From Bdellovibrionales bacterium (GTDB taxonomy: Bacteria; Bdellovibrionota; Bdellovibrionia; Bdellovibrionales; UBA1609), in assembly GCA_026713205.1 (NCBI GenBank), contig JAPOOY010000039.1, forward strand, positions 1 through 8,516: a stretch of 8,516 nucleotides of DNA, in the 5' to 3' direction. The notes below the pieces were generated by a model. That model was not told the origin of the DNA and ran no database searches. It saw nothing but the letters and a program-made list of their open reading frames with translations. Below, in pieces: positions 1 through 6,631 of this stretch (within the stretch, counting starts at the first letter, position 1; each line of letters begins with the position of its first letter). The position numbers and the translations under genes were made by a program.

Positions 1-18
1 ACTCATTTTTGACCCCTA
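1..18. repeat. Edge of a REP-like palindromic repeat (copy C, cut by the window)
   Basis: Bases 1-18 match 3123-3140 of the central repeat with one mismatch (T for C at base 6); the shared core is TTTTGACCCCTA. Similarity stops after base 18, so this is the outer end of a copy whose body lies left of the window. It lies in the same orientation as the central copy. The match is short, but a third occurrence of this end in 8.5 kb is unlikely by chance. Confidence 0.6.
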
Positions 19-38
19 GAGTCTGTTATAAAGGGCTT

Positions 39-116
39 ATGTCTCTTAAAGAAAAACAGGAAAAATTCAAACACGATTGGTATAGCTCTCCATTAAAAGA
101 AGAGAAGGGGGTGTAA
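39..116 (+). CDS. Possible 25-residue ORF, doubtful
   Basis: An ATG at 39 opens a 25-codon frame ending in TAA at 114-116; the peptide is very lysine/glutamate-rich (starts MSLKEKQEKF, ends LKEEKGV). AAAGGG lies 3 nt upstream of the ATG and could serve as a ribosome-binding site, and TATAAA at 27-32 could be a -10 box, but no -35 box at normal spacing is visible. The frame stays open to the left edge, so it could instead be the end of a longer gene. The repeat edge at 1-18 argues against that, because such repeats usually lie between genes. No family is recognised. Confidence 0.22.
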   Translation: MSLKEKQEKFKHDWYSSPLKEEKGV

Positions 117-131
117 TCCTTCTGTCATCTT

Positions 132-158
132 GTCAAGAAGTCCCTCAGATTTCTTGAC
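132..158. other. Perfect-stem hairpin between convergent reading frames
   Basis: GTCAAGAAGTC (132-142) pairs with GATTTCTTGAC (148-158) over 11 bp with one G-T wobble, leaving a 5-nt loop CCTCA. It lies 31 nt beyond the stop of the leftward ATPase gene. No run of T follows on either strand, so it is not a classical intrinsic terminator. It may be a 3'-end stabilising hairpin or a protein-binding site. Confidence 0.5.
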
Positions 159-189
159 CCACAAAACTCAAACGCGAGTGATATAACAA

Positions 190-1359
190 TTATTCCATAC
201 ATTGTGATATTTTATTGTTTATAAATAATTCCAATGAAGAATAAGTAATGCCTTTGACTTTAAAAGTTTCTTTGATCGGAGCTATGATAAAAGCCTCTTT
301 GGGTTTTATTTCTTCCATAAGCTGATAAAATCCTTTTGAAGCTTTCGGTGAAGAGTTGAGCTTTATTTCAAACAAAAGTTTTTTTTGTCCTTTGCTTAAT
401 AAAAGATCCACTTCTGCAGCATTAGAAGTTCTTAAGAAGAAGGCTTCCCAGTTTGGAAATTGAAAAATAAGATTTTCTATAACAAGACTCTCAAAAGAAG
501 CTCCACAGACAGGATGGGACATCAAGTCCTCTACATTTTCTATATCCAACAAAGCATGAAGAAGACCGCTGTCTCTGATATAAATTTTAGGGCTTTTCAC
601 AAGCCGCTTCTTTAAATTAAAACTATAAGGACTGAGTTGTCTTATAATAAATGTTTGTTCCAGTAAAGAAATGTATTTCCTGATGGAAACCGAAGAAACA
701 CCTAGAGATTGACCCAGCTTGGATTGATTTAAAATTTGTCCGTGGGAATGAGCTAGCATTTTCCATAGACGGTGCATTTGAGAAGAGCTTATATAACCGA
801 AACCCAGTTGAGGGATATCCCGCTCCAAAAAGGTTCGGATATAATTTATTCTCCAATCAAAACTGTCTCTGTTATTTTCAGCTAACAGACTGAGAGGGTA
901 GCCGCCTCTGAGCCAGTGACTTTGAAAGTCACAAAAATCGGTAACTTCTTTTCTTTGAAAAGGTGTAATTTCCAGATAACAAATCCGTCCGGCAAGGGTT
1001 TCTGAGCTTTGTTTAATTAAGTTTGGGCTTGCAGAACCAAGGATTAAAACCCGGCCAGGATGTCTTTTTTTATCAATAAGACTTCGTAAAATAGGGAAGA
1101 ACTCAGGCTTTTTTTGTATCTCATCCAAAATAATTAAATTTTTTTCATGTTGTTCAAAAAGAGCTATAGGGTCTTCTAATCGGAGCAGACTTCTGGGGTC
1201 TTGCAGATCCAAATAAATTGATTTTTTGATTTGTTTTTGAACCTCTTGAGCCAGAGTGGATTTTCCGGATTGTCTTGGACCCAACAGAGCAACGGCAGGG
1301 TATCGTTTGATCTGGTGTAAAATGGAATTAAAACAAGCTCTTTGAATATAACCATGCAT
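190..1359 (-). CDS. AAA_14/DUF4143 family ATP-binding protein
   Basis: This 389-residue protein has the usual length and domain order of the AAA_14 + DUF4143 ATPases. The Walker A motif is GPRQSGKST (residues 27-35), the Walker B motif is LIILDE (75-80) and a sensor-1-like LGSAS follows (107-111). A helix-turn-helix-like stretch (about 205-235) precedes the DUF4143 part. The C-terminus carries EVD (316-318) and EIK (331-333), the pattern of a PD-(D/E)xK nuclease-like fold, which appears intact. Family members are cytoplasmic P-loop ATPases; their substrate is not established. The first ATG was chosen because residues 1-26 match the usual family start and a -10 box lies 7 nt upstream. No Shine-Dalgarno sequence is present, which suggests a leaderless mRNA. 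The gene stands alone, and a palindrome over its start hints at autoregulation. The family call is firm; the biological role is unknown. Confidence 0.9.
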   Translation of the reverse strand: MHGYIQRACFNSILHQIKRYPAVALLGPRQSGKSTLAQEVQKQIKKSIYLDLQDPRSLLRLEDPIALFEQHEKNLIILDEIQKKPEFFPILRSLIDKKRHPGRVLILGSASPNLIKQSSETLAGRICYLEITPFQRKEVTDFCDFQSHWLRGGYPLSLLAENNRDSFDWRINYIRTFLERDIPQLGFGYISSSQMHRLWKMLAHSHGQILNQSKLGQSLGVSSVSIRKYISLLEQTFIIRQLSPYSFNLKKRLVKSPKIYIRDSGLLHALLDIENVEDLMSHPVCGASFESLVIENLIFQFPNWEAFFLRTSNAAEVDLLLSKGQKKLLFEIKLNSSPKASKGFYQLMEEIKPKEAFIIAPIKETFKVKGITYSSLELFINNKISQCME

Positions 1360-1394
1360 ATTTAAAATTATAATTTAAATTTGCATGGTTGCAA
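1351..1394 (-). promoter_or_regulatory. Leaderless promoter inside a 39-bp palindrome at the ATPase start
   Basis: Read leftward, TTGCAA (1389-1394), a 16-bp spacer and TATAAT (1367-1372) form a good sigma-70-type promoter. The ATG (1359-1357) follows 7 nt later, so transcription should start at or next to the start codon. The same DNA is a near-perfect palindrome centred on 1370 (1351-1389). ACCATGCA (1351-1358) mirrors TGCATGGT (1382-1389), and ATTTAAA (1360-1366) mirrors TTTAAAT (1374-1380). Sixteen of 19 pairs match. A dimeric repressor bound here would cover the -10 box and the start codon. The operator role is inferred. Confidence 0.6.
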
Positions 1395-1795
1395 GATAAA
1401 TAAATCCTTTTTTTAGGAATATTAGGGTTGATCCGCTGGGTGGCGGTATTGTATAGGCGTTGTGCTGTCATAAGCCTTCCGGCATAACCTCCGGCCTATC
1501 TTAACGATATGACCTGATTTGCTGAAGTAATGAAAAGAGAGATCGGATGATCCTTTCATTTTGTAATAGTTTTCTCCCTTTCTGGCTAATGGTTGGTTTG
1601 TTATTCATGCCGATCTAATTGGTTGATTTGGTTTCATTTTATACAAATTTTACAACTCAGATACGATATATAGTTCAATAGTTTACCCCCCTTAATTTTT
1701 GTCCACAAGAGTTTAGATATACTGGACTTTTATATGCTTTTATCTCAACAGAAAATCTGAAGTTTCAGTACTGATTGATATAAAAAAATGACAGA
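1395..1795. other. Intergenic spacer without a convincing gene
   Basis: About 400 bp separate the isochorismate synthase stop from the ATPase promoter. On the minus strand there are overlapping short frames: a 35-codon ATG frame (1608 to 1501, starting MNNKPTISQKGRKLL) and a 45-codon ATG frame (1559 to 1422, starting MKGSSDLSFHYF). Neither has a well-placed ribosome-binding site or a recognisable family. They could be remnants of one decayed gene. The right part (1600-1795) is AT-rich, and I see no clear terminator for the isochorismate synthase apart from a T-run directly after its stop codon. Confidence 0.4.
1425..1513. repeat. GC-rich structured patch with tandem and inverted repeats
   Basis: This stretch is over half G+C by hand count, while its flanks are clearly AT-rich. 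It holds an adjacent imperfect tandem repeat, CATAAGCCTTCCGG (1469-1482) and CATAACCTCCGG (1483-1494). It also has inverted arms GTCATA (1467-1472) with TATGAC (1508-1513), and ATAGGC (1453-1458) with GCCTAT (1494-1499). These could fold in an RNA or mark a decayed mobile segment. No known RNA family or tRNA is recognised. Confidence 0.4.
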
Positions 1796-2926
1796 TTAAG
1801 GTTGCGGAATGAGGTGAAAAAATTGTTTTATTTGATTTCTTTTTAAGGTTAGTTCCCGCCATTCTTTTTGTAGGATACTGTTTTTCACCAGACCACATCC
1901 CGCGCCTATTTGTAGTCCTTGAGGGTTCCATTCTATACCACGAAGAGCTATCAGGCAGAATCCGTTGGTTTTTCCATCAAAATATCCAAAGGGCGCTCCA
2001 AAATATCCTCTGTTTTTTTGATGAGGAGTTTCTTTTAGCCAGTGGAGTGCGGCCTGTTTTGGAAAGCCGCCTAAAGCGGCAGTGGGGTGGAGTTTTTTAC
2101 AGAGGAAAGTGAAGTCAGCCGGTTGTTTTAAAGTTCCTTTTATTTTTGTGTGCAGGTGTTTCAGTGAGCCAAACTTTTTTTCCTGTGTGGGGGAGTCGTT
2201 CCAGATGGCCAGATCTTTCAGGGATTCTTTTATACTCTGAATGACCCATTGATGTTCCTGCATTTCCTTTGGATCATGTAATAAAGAAGGACCGAGCCAG
2301 GGACCTGTTCCGGCCAGAGCCATAAGTGAGAGTTCTTTTTCAGAAAAGGAAAAGAGCATTTCCGGAGAGAACCCCAAGAGTCCTTTTTTGGAATTCCAAA
2401 TACCATAGAGAAAACCTTCGCGATTTATGGTCGCTGTTTTTTTCAACAAAGCCTGTAATAGATATGGGAAAGGGATTTTTTCATTCCGGTTTTCAAAAAA
2501 AACAGGAACACCTTTTTTCAAAATTCCCTGATTGATTTTTTGTTGTAGTTGGGCAAAGACGGTGTGAAATTCTGTAAAGGAAGGTTGTTCAGTTATTTTT
2601 TGTGGCTGATGAAAATCTTCTCTATGGGTCTGGTGAAAGATAGGTTTTTTAGCAATAGAGGGATGTTTCGTGATCGCGTCATCAAGCCACTGCTCTATGA
2701 GAGTTCTTGTGGTGGAAAAAGTTTTTTTCGGGAAAATCCAAGGTTTTTTTTTCTCAAAAAAGAAGTCCGGGTGAAAAAACCCCTGACCTGGCCGGTTTGA
2801 TGTAAGCAGAGGTCCTTCTCCAAGGAGAATCTGTGTATTTGTTTGTAAAATCAGACCTTCCTTCAACCAGGATTGGAAATCTATAGGACAGTGGTTGGTT
2901 GTCTTAGGGAGATATACGGAAGTCAT
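1796..2926 (-). CDS. menF: Isochorismate synthase (chorismate-binding enzyme)
   Basis: This 376-residue cytoplasmic enzyme belongs to the chorismate-utilising family and probably converts chorismate to isochorismate with Mg2+, for menaquinone or a catechol siderophore. Family signatures are all present: GFSPEML (185-191, with the general-acid Glu189), ALAGTG (203-208), EH (224-225, metal-binding Glu), HLHTKIKG (257-264), HPTAALGG (280-287), GYFGAPFGYFDG (307-318) and EWRE (355-358, metal-binding Glu). A lysine at the GILKKGV segment (137/138) fits the general base of isochorismate synthases. Alanine 284 sits where anthranilate synthases have threonine. Both favour isochorismate synthase over TrpE or PabB. 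The sole usable ATG lies 8 nt after a TATAAT box and no Shine-Dalgarno is seen, so the mRNA is probably leaderless. No other men or siderophore genes are nearby, so menF versus entC/dhbC usage is not decided here. Confidence 0.85.
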   Translation of the reverse strand: MTSVYLPKTTNHCPIDFQSWLKEGLILQTNTQILLGEGPLLTSNRPGQGFFHPDFFFEKKKPWIFPKKTFSTTRTLIEQWLDDAITKHPSIAKKPIFHQTHREDFHQPQKITEQPSFTEFHTVFAQLQQKINQGILKKGVPVFFENRNEKIPFPYLLQALLKKTATINREGFLYGIWNSKKGLLGFSPEMLFSFSEKELSLMALAGTGPWLGPSLLHDPKEMQEHQWVIQSIKESLKDLAIWNDSPTQEKKFGSLKHLHTKIKGTLKQPADFTFLCKKLHPTAALGGFPKQAALHWLKETPHQKNRGYFGAPFGYFDGKTNGFCLIALRGIEWNPQGLQIGAGCGLVKNSILQKEWRELTLKRNQIKQFFHLIPQP

Positions 2927-2934
2927 AGAAAAGT

Positions 2935-2964
2935 ATTATACACAGTTTTGATTTGAAATTTCAG
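2935..2964 (-). promoter_or_regulatory. Leaderless promoter of the isochorismate synthase
   Basis: Read leftward, CTGAAA (2964-2959), an 18-bp spacer and a consensus TATAAT (2940-2935) precede the ATG at 2926 by only 8 nt. Transcription would begin at about the start codon, leaving no room for a ribosome-binding site. A 10-bp palindrome TGAAATTTCA (2954-2963) overlaps the -35 box and could be an operator half. Confidence 0.6.
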
Positions 2965-3034
2965 CGCAACATCTCTGAAAATGTGTGTTATACCGGTTGG
3001 AGTTGAGTTTTAAGACTTTCTGTTACAATCAAGG

Positions 3035-3159
3035 TGAGTTCTTCATAGGAGGATAGGGGTCAAAAGTTCAGACATGCGTTTTGCCACAGAGCGGCTTGCA
3101 GCCGCTACTGTGTCAAAGCCGAACTCACTTTTGACCCCTATCCTCCTATGAAGAACTCA
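3035..3159 (-). repeat. REP-like palindromic element (copy A) with 33-bp perfect arms
   Basis: Bases 3035-3067 are the exact reverse complement of 3127-3159. Inside, TTGCCACAG (3081-3089) pairs imperfectly with CTGTGTCAA (3108-3116). The tip is CGGCT-TGC-AGCCG (3092-3104). On the minus strand GTAG (3108-3105) lies directly 5' of this tip hairpin, the hallmark of REP elements served by IS200-like (RAYT) transposases. The inner 56 bp (3079-3134) recur at 8461-8516 in inverted orientation with 50 of 56 identities. The outer 20 bp of each arm are not found beside the other copies. It lies between the divergent isochorismate synthase and purH. A transcript would form a very stable hairpin able to act as terminator or 3' stabiliser. 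No transposase gene is in the window. Confidence 0.85.
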
Positions 3160-3183
3160 TGTATTTGTTCATTTTTGAAATTC

Positions 3184-3210
3184 TTAAACCTCAACCTTAG
3201 TTAGTATAAA
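3184..3210 (+). promoter_or_regulatory. Possible purH promoter
   Basis: TTAAAC (3184-3189) and TATAAA (3205-3210) are spaced by 15 bp, a little short. Transcription would start near 3217 and give a 5' leader of about 24 nt before the purH ATG. An alternative -35, TTGAAA (3175-3180), is too far at 24 bp. The site lies just downstream of the palindromic repeat, so the repeat would not be in this transcript. Confidence 0.35.
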
Positions 3211-3230
3211 TCTGGGAAATGTTAAGAATC

Positions 3231-3236
3231 GGAGGA
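3231..3236 (+). promoter_or_regulatory. purH ribosome-binding site
   Basis: GGAGGA lies 4 nt before the ATG at 3241 and is the strongest Shine-Dalgarno sequence in the window. It fixes the purH start and contrasts with the four other main genes on either side of the purH/TPR pair, which have none. Confidence 0.8.
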
Positions 3237-3240
3237 TTGA

Positions 3241-4749
3241 ATGTTTAAAAATGCTCTTGTTACGGTCTTTGATAAGACGGGTCTTTATGAATGTTTAAAG
3301 CCCCTTGTGGAAGAGGGGATGAGAGTGGTTTCCACAGGAGGGACTGCTGAATTTTTAAAATCCAAAGGTTTGCCGGTTACAATGGTTGAGGAGCAGACAG
3401 GTTTCCCTGAGATTCTCTCCGGGCGGGTCAAAACATTACATCCCCTGATACATATTCCTCTTTTAGCTCGCAAAACAAAACCGGCTGATCAACAGGCCTT
3501 GGAAAAATATCATTTATCTCCTTTTGATTTGGTTATTTGTAACCTCTATCCTTTTGATAAAAAAACACACATTCAAGATGATGAAGAGTTGGTGGAATGG
3601 ATTGATGTGGGCGGGCCGAGTTTGTTAAGAGCGGCTGCAAAAAATTTTCAAACAGTAACTGTTTTGTCCTCTCCTGAAGATTACAGCCGGATAAAAGAGG
3701 GTTTGTCTCTGGATGGACGAAAACGATTGGCTGCAAAGGTTTTTAAGAGGTTATCCCATTATGATTCTCTTGTGGCGGCCCGACTGACGGGTCAAGATAG
3801 ACCTTTGCCGGGGGATGCTGAGTTGGTGAGAACGCTTCGTTATGGAGAGAATCCAGGTCAAAAGGCGGAGTGGTATAAATCCTCTTTCACTAAGGGAGGT
3901 TTACATCAGGCGGAATGTCTCCAGGGTCGGGAACTTTCTTTTAATAATTTGTTGGATTTGGAGGGAGCTTTATCCACATTAAAAGAGTTTAATGAGTCTT
4001 GTTGTGTTTCCGTAAAGCATAATAACCCCTGCGGTGTAGCCTGTGGGAATCATGTGCGGGAATCTGTCGTTCTTTCTTTAAATGCCGATCCTCTCAGTGT
4101 CTTTGGGGGTATTGTGGCTGTTAATCAAAAATTAGATAAGAGTTCTGCCGAGGAAATGGTTAAATTTTTTCTGGAAGTGATTATTGCTCCGGATTATTCA
4201 GAAGAGGCTTTGGATATTTTAAGTCAGAAACCCAAGCTCAGAGTTTTAAAATGGCCGGAGATGGAGTCATTTTCTTCCACAAACAGGGAGTTGAGAGAGG
4301 TATCCGGTGGAATCTTGCTCCAGGATCGGGATAAAGTTGTGTCCAAATGGAATGAAAATTGGAAAATTATAGGAGAGAAACCAAACTTGAAAATGAAAGA
4401 GGATTTACTTTTTGCCTGGAAGGTTTGCGCTCATTTGAAGAGTAATGCTATCGCTCTCACTAAAAAGAAGCAAACAGTTGGTTTGGGAATGGGGCAAGTC
4501 AATCGAGTCTCTGCTGTGGAACAGGCTCTTTCCTGTCAACAGCGGTTTCATCCTCACATTGACGAAGGGATTATTTTAGCCAGTGATGGTTTCTTCCCTT
4601 TTCCTGATTCCATAGAACGGGCGGCTCAGGGAAAAGTGCAATGGATTATTCAACCGGGAGGTTCAATTAAGGACAAAGAAGCCGTTCAAAAAGCCAAAGA
4701 TTTAGGTTTAAATATGGTTTTAACCGGCCAAAGACATTTCAAACATTGA
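3241..4749 (+). CDS. purH: Bifunctional AICAR formyltransferase / IMP cyclohydrolase
   Basis: The protein catalyses the last two steps of de novo purine synthesis, AICAR to FAICAR (using 10-formyl-THF) and FAICAR to IMP. Its 502 residues are slightly below the usual 510-530. The MGS-like cyclohydrolase domain (about 1-145) shows DKTG (11-14), STGGT (31-35), GRVKTLHP (61-68), NLYPF (101-105), DVGGP (122-126) and RAAAKN (130-135). These keep the active-site Arg62, Lys64, Tyr103, Asp122 and Lys134. The formyltransferase domain shows LRYGENPGQ (199-207), the catalytic KH (259-260) in VKHNNPCGVA, FGGIVA (288-293), ASDGFFPFPD (447-456) and the end TGQRHFKH. Oddities: the usual HPKxHGG loop reads HPLIHIP (67-73), and the His of LRYGENPHQ is Gly206. 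A strong ribosome-binding site precedes it. The next gene follows after 49 nt with no terminator, so the two are probably co-transcribed. Confidence 0.97.
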   Translation: MFKNALVTVFDKTGLYECLKPLVEEGMRVVSTGGTAEFLKSKGLPVTMVEEQTGFPEILSGRVKTLHPLIHIPLLARKTKPADQQALEKYHLSPFDLVICNLYPFDKKTHIQDDEELVEWIDVGGPSLLRAAAKNFQTVTVLSSPEDYSRIKEGLSLDGRKRLAAKVFKRLSHYDSLVAARLTGQDRPLPGDAELVRTLRYGENPGQKAEWYKSSFTKGGLHQAECLQGRELSFNNLLDLEGALSTLKEFNESCCVSVKHNNPCGVACGNHVRESVVLSLNADPLSVFGGIVAVNQKLDKSSAEEMVKFFLEVIIAPDYSEEALDILSQKPKLRVLKWPEMESFSSTNRELREVSGGILLQDRDKVVSKWNENWKIIGEKPNLKMKEDLLFAWKVCAHLKSNAIALTKKKQTVGLGMGQVNRVSAVEQALSCQQRFHPHIDEGIILASDGFFPFPDSIERAAQGKVQWIIQPGGSIKDKEAVQKAKDLGLNMVLTGQRHFKH

Positions 4750-4798
4750 GAGCAAAAGGTGACAATCTCTTTTTTTTAGTTTTTAATTTGAAGGTAAT

Positions 4799-6553
4799 AT
4801 GTCAACTTTAGAAAAAAAATGGCTTATTCGCTCCTCTAATACCATCCTTGGACCATATACAAAGCAGGAAATTGAGGATTTATTAAAAGAAACAGGGTTA
4901 TTTATTCATGATGAGGTGACGGCTCCTTGCACTTTTTGGCGGGCTATTCAGGATCACCCGGAATTTGAAATTTTTGTAAAAGAGTTTCGTTCCAAAGGCT
5001 CGCTAACACATTTGGTTAAATCTATTAGCGGAAAATTAACATCCTCTTTTAATACAGGAGGGGTTACATCTAAATCCGGAAAACAGACTCAAACCCTTAC
5101 TACGGACACTATCAGTTTGTCGGCAGAGGAGTTGGAACCAACACAGACACTTTCTCAAGAAAGCCGAACAGCAAAAGTGAAGGAAGTGGATTTTAAGCTC
5201 GTTACATCACCTCAATTACAAACTTCTCCTTCAGATCCCGGCTATCGTAAAGTGAAAACACATTCATTGAGAGCGGGAAAAAAAGCAAAACAAAAAACGC
5301 AGGGTATTTGGATAGTAGGTTTAATAGTTATGCTGGGTTTTATGGGATATACCGCTTTTCAGAAGATCATCCTTCCTCAAATGATGCAGGAGAAACTTCT
5401 TTTATCAGAGATAAAAGAAGTGGGTCATAGGGCTTATTCCGCCGGAAATTTTGAAAAAGCCTTTCAAAATTTTGAAAAGGGCTTGGAAGAAGGAACTCTG
5501 GGAGTCAAAGAAAAATTACTGATGATAGTTTTATTGATTCAGAAAAATCAAATTGAATTGGCGGAGAATCTTTTGCAATCCGTGCCTGAGCAGGCAAGAT
5601 CAGACACCAGATTTCTTTTGGCGCAGGGTTTATTGTTCATGTATGAAAGGAGATTTTCAAGCGCGGAAAAACTGTTTACACAAGCTGAAATTTATCATCC
5701 GAAAAACAGTCTGTTGAATTTGAGTCTCCTGAAGTTTTTTGAAGAAGACTATAAAGCTTCTTTGGATTATGTAAATAAACTTCTTCTCTCCGGTTATAAG
5801 AGAGGGATTGGGTTTTATTTAAAAGCGCTGAATCAGATTCAGATATCTCAGAGTCCTTCAACCATTAAAAAAACTATAGCTGGTTATCTTAATAAAACAG
5901 TTGAATATCACCAGGAGTTTTACTTCCTTCTGGCCTATTTAAGCTCTTTACAGGGCAATAAGAAAGAAACAGGTGATTTTATAAAAAAAGCCTTGGAAGA
6001 AGATCCTTATTTTGTAGAGGAGTATCATTACGATCCTTTTCTTGCCGTGCAATTATTAGATTGGAGTTTTTTAATGGATTACTGTTCTCAGGTATTTAAA
6101 TTGGATTCAGGAAAATCTTTCTTTAATGCAATCAATGGATTTTGCCGGTTAAAAGCCAATGTGGACGATAAGGGAGCTTCTCGTTTGGAAAGAGCAAAAT
6201 CTCAAGCGCCGAAGCATCCCATCATTTTATCCGCATATGCTTTTCATCTCATGAAGGGAGGTTTTTTTCCTAAAGCTGAAGAGGTTTTGGAGACAGCCAT
6301 ACAAAACAATAAACAAAACTTTTTAATTCCTTATGTCATGCAGGGGCGGTTATACGAAAAGCGGACAGAGTGGGTTTCCGCTTTCCAATCCTGGAAAAAA
6401 GTTTTGAGTTTGAATTCTTATTATATATCCGGTTTTGCCGGAGCTGCGGTTTCCAGTTTTCATTTAAATAAAAAATCAGAAATGAAGTATTACAGGAACA
6501 AGGGACTGGAGCTTTATCCTCATCAAAAACGGCTTTTAATGTTAGAGAATTAA
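4799..6553 (+). CDS. GYF_2-domain, single-pass membrane protein with TPR-like repeats
   Basis: The 584-residue protein has three parts. Residues 7-55 form a GYF_2-type domain (KWLIRSSNTILGPYTKQEIE, with a later Trp47). A polar linker rich in Ser, Thr and Gln (about 66-165) ends in a basic stretch KKAKQK. One transmembrane helix follows (about 169-187). The rest (about 200-584) is helical with TPR-like units, clearest at 206-233 (GNFEKAFQNFEKGLEEG), 270-300, 376-403 and 478-575. The lysines before the helix suggest the GYF domain is cytoplasmic and the repeats are periplasmic. Both parts are protein-binding scaffolds; no catalytic motif is seen and the partner is unknown. The start has GAAGG 4 nt upstream of the ATG. 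It follows purH by 49 nt and ends at a hairpin, so it is likely the last gene of that transcript. Operon membership need not mean a role in purine synthesis. Confidence 0.85.
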   Translation: MSTLEKKWLIRSSNTILGPYTKQEIEDLLKETGLFIHDEVTAPCTFWRAIQDHPEFEIFVKEFRSKGSLTHLVKSISGKLTSSFNTGGVTSKSGKQTQTLTTDTISLSAEELEPTQTLSQESRTAKVKEVDFKLVTSPQLQTSPSDPGYRKVKTHSLRAGKKAKQKTQGIWIVGLIVMLGFMGYTAFQKIILPQMMQEKLLLSEIKEVGHRAYSAGNFEKAFQNFEKGLEEGTLGVKEKLLMIVLLIQKNQIELAENLLQSVPEQARSDTRFLLAQGLLFMYERRFSSAEKLFTQAEIYHPKNSLLNLSLLKFFEEDYKASLDYVNKLLLSGYKRGIGFYLKALNQIQISQSPSTIKKTIAGYLNKTVEYHQEFYFLLAYLSSLQGNKKETGDFIKKALEEDPYFVEEYHYDPFLAVQLLDWSFLMDYCSQVFKLDSGKSFFNAINGFCRLKANVDDKGASRLERAKSQAPKHPIILSAYAFHLMKGGFFPKAEEVLETAIQNNKQNFLIPYVMQGRLYEKRTEWVSAFQSWKKVLSLNSYYISGFAGAAVSSFHLNKKSEMKYYRNKGLELYPHQKRLLMLEN

Positions 6554-6576
6554 AATTGTAGAGAGCTGTTACGAAA

Positions 6577-6609
6577 CTCGCTTCTTTAAAAAGCGGGAAC
6601 TCTTTTTTT
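6577..6609 (+). terminator. Terminator candidate after the GYF/TPR gene
   Basis: CTCGCTT (6577-6583) pairs with AAGCGGG (6591-6597), including one T-G wobble, around a 7-nt loop. TTTTTTT follows at 6603-6609 after a 5-nt gap. It starts 23 nt past the stop codon and lies between convergent genes. The gap between stem and T-run makes it weaker than a classical site; read leftward there is only a short T-run, so it may also weakly end the small gene at 6632. Confidence 0.5.
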
Positions 6610-6631
6610 ATATACGGGAAAATATTTTAAA

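Noticed and set aside
1425..1513. tRNA or integron attC-like site
   Set aside because: The arms are short, there is no T-loop GGTTCGA-type motif or acceptor pairing, and no integrase gene is present.
2326..2800. Two plus-strand frames of 69 and 83 codons
   Set aside because: They lie wholly inside the isochorismate synthase gene on the other strand, have low-complexity Phe/Lys-rich products and no family signatures.
3003..3029. Rightward promoter TTGAGT/TACAAT ahead of the palindrome
   Set aside because: The spacing is 15 bp and the transcript would have to pass the long perfect hairpin at 3035-3159 before reaching purH, so it is not a convincing purH promoter.
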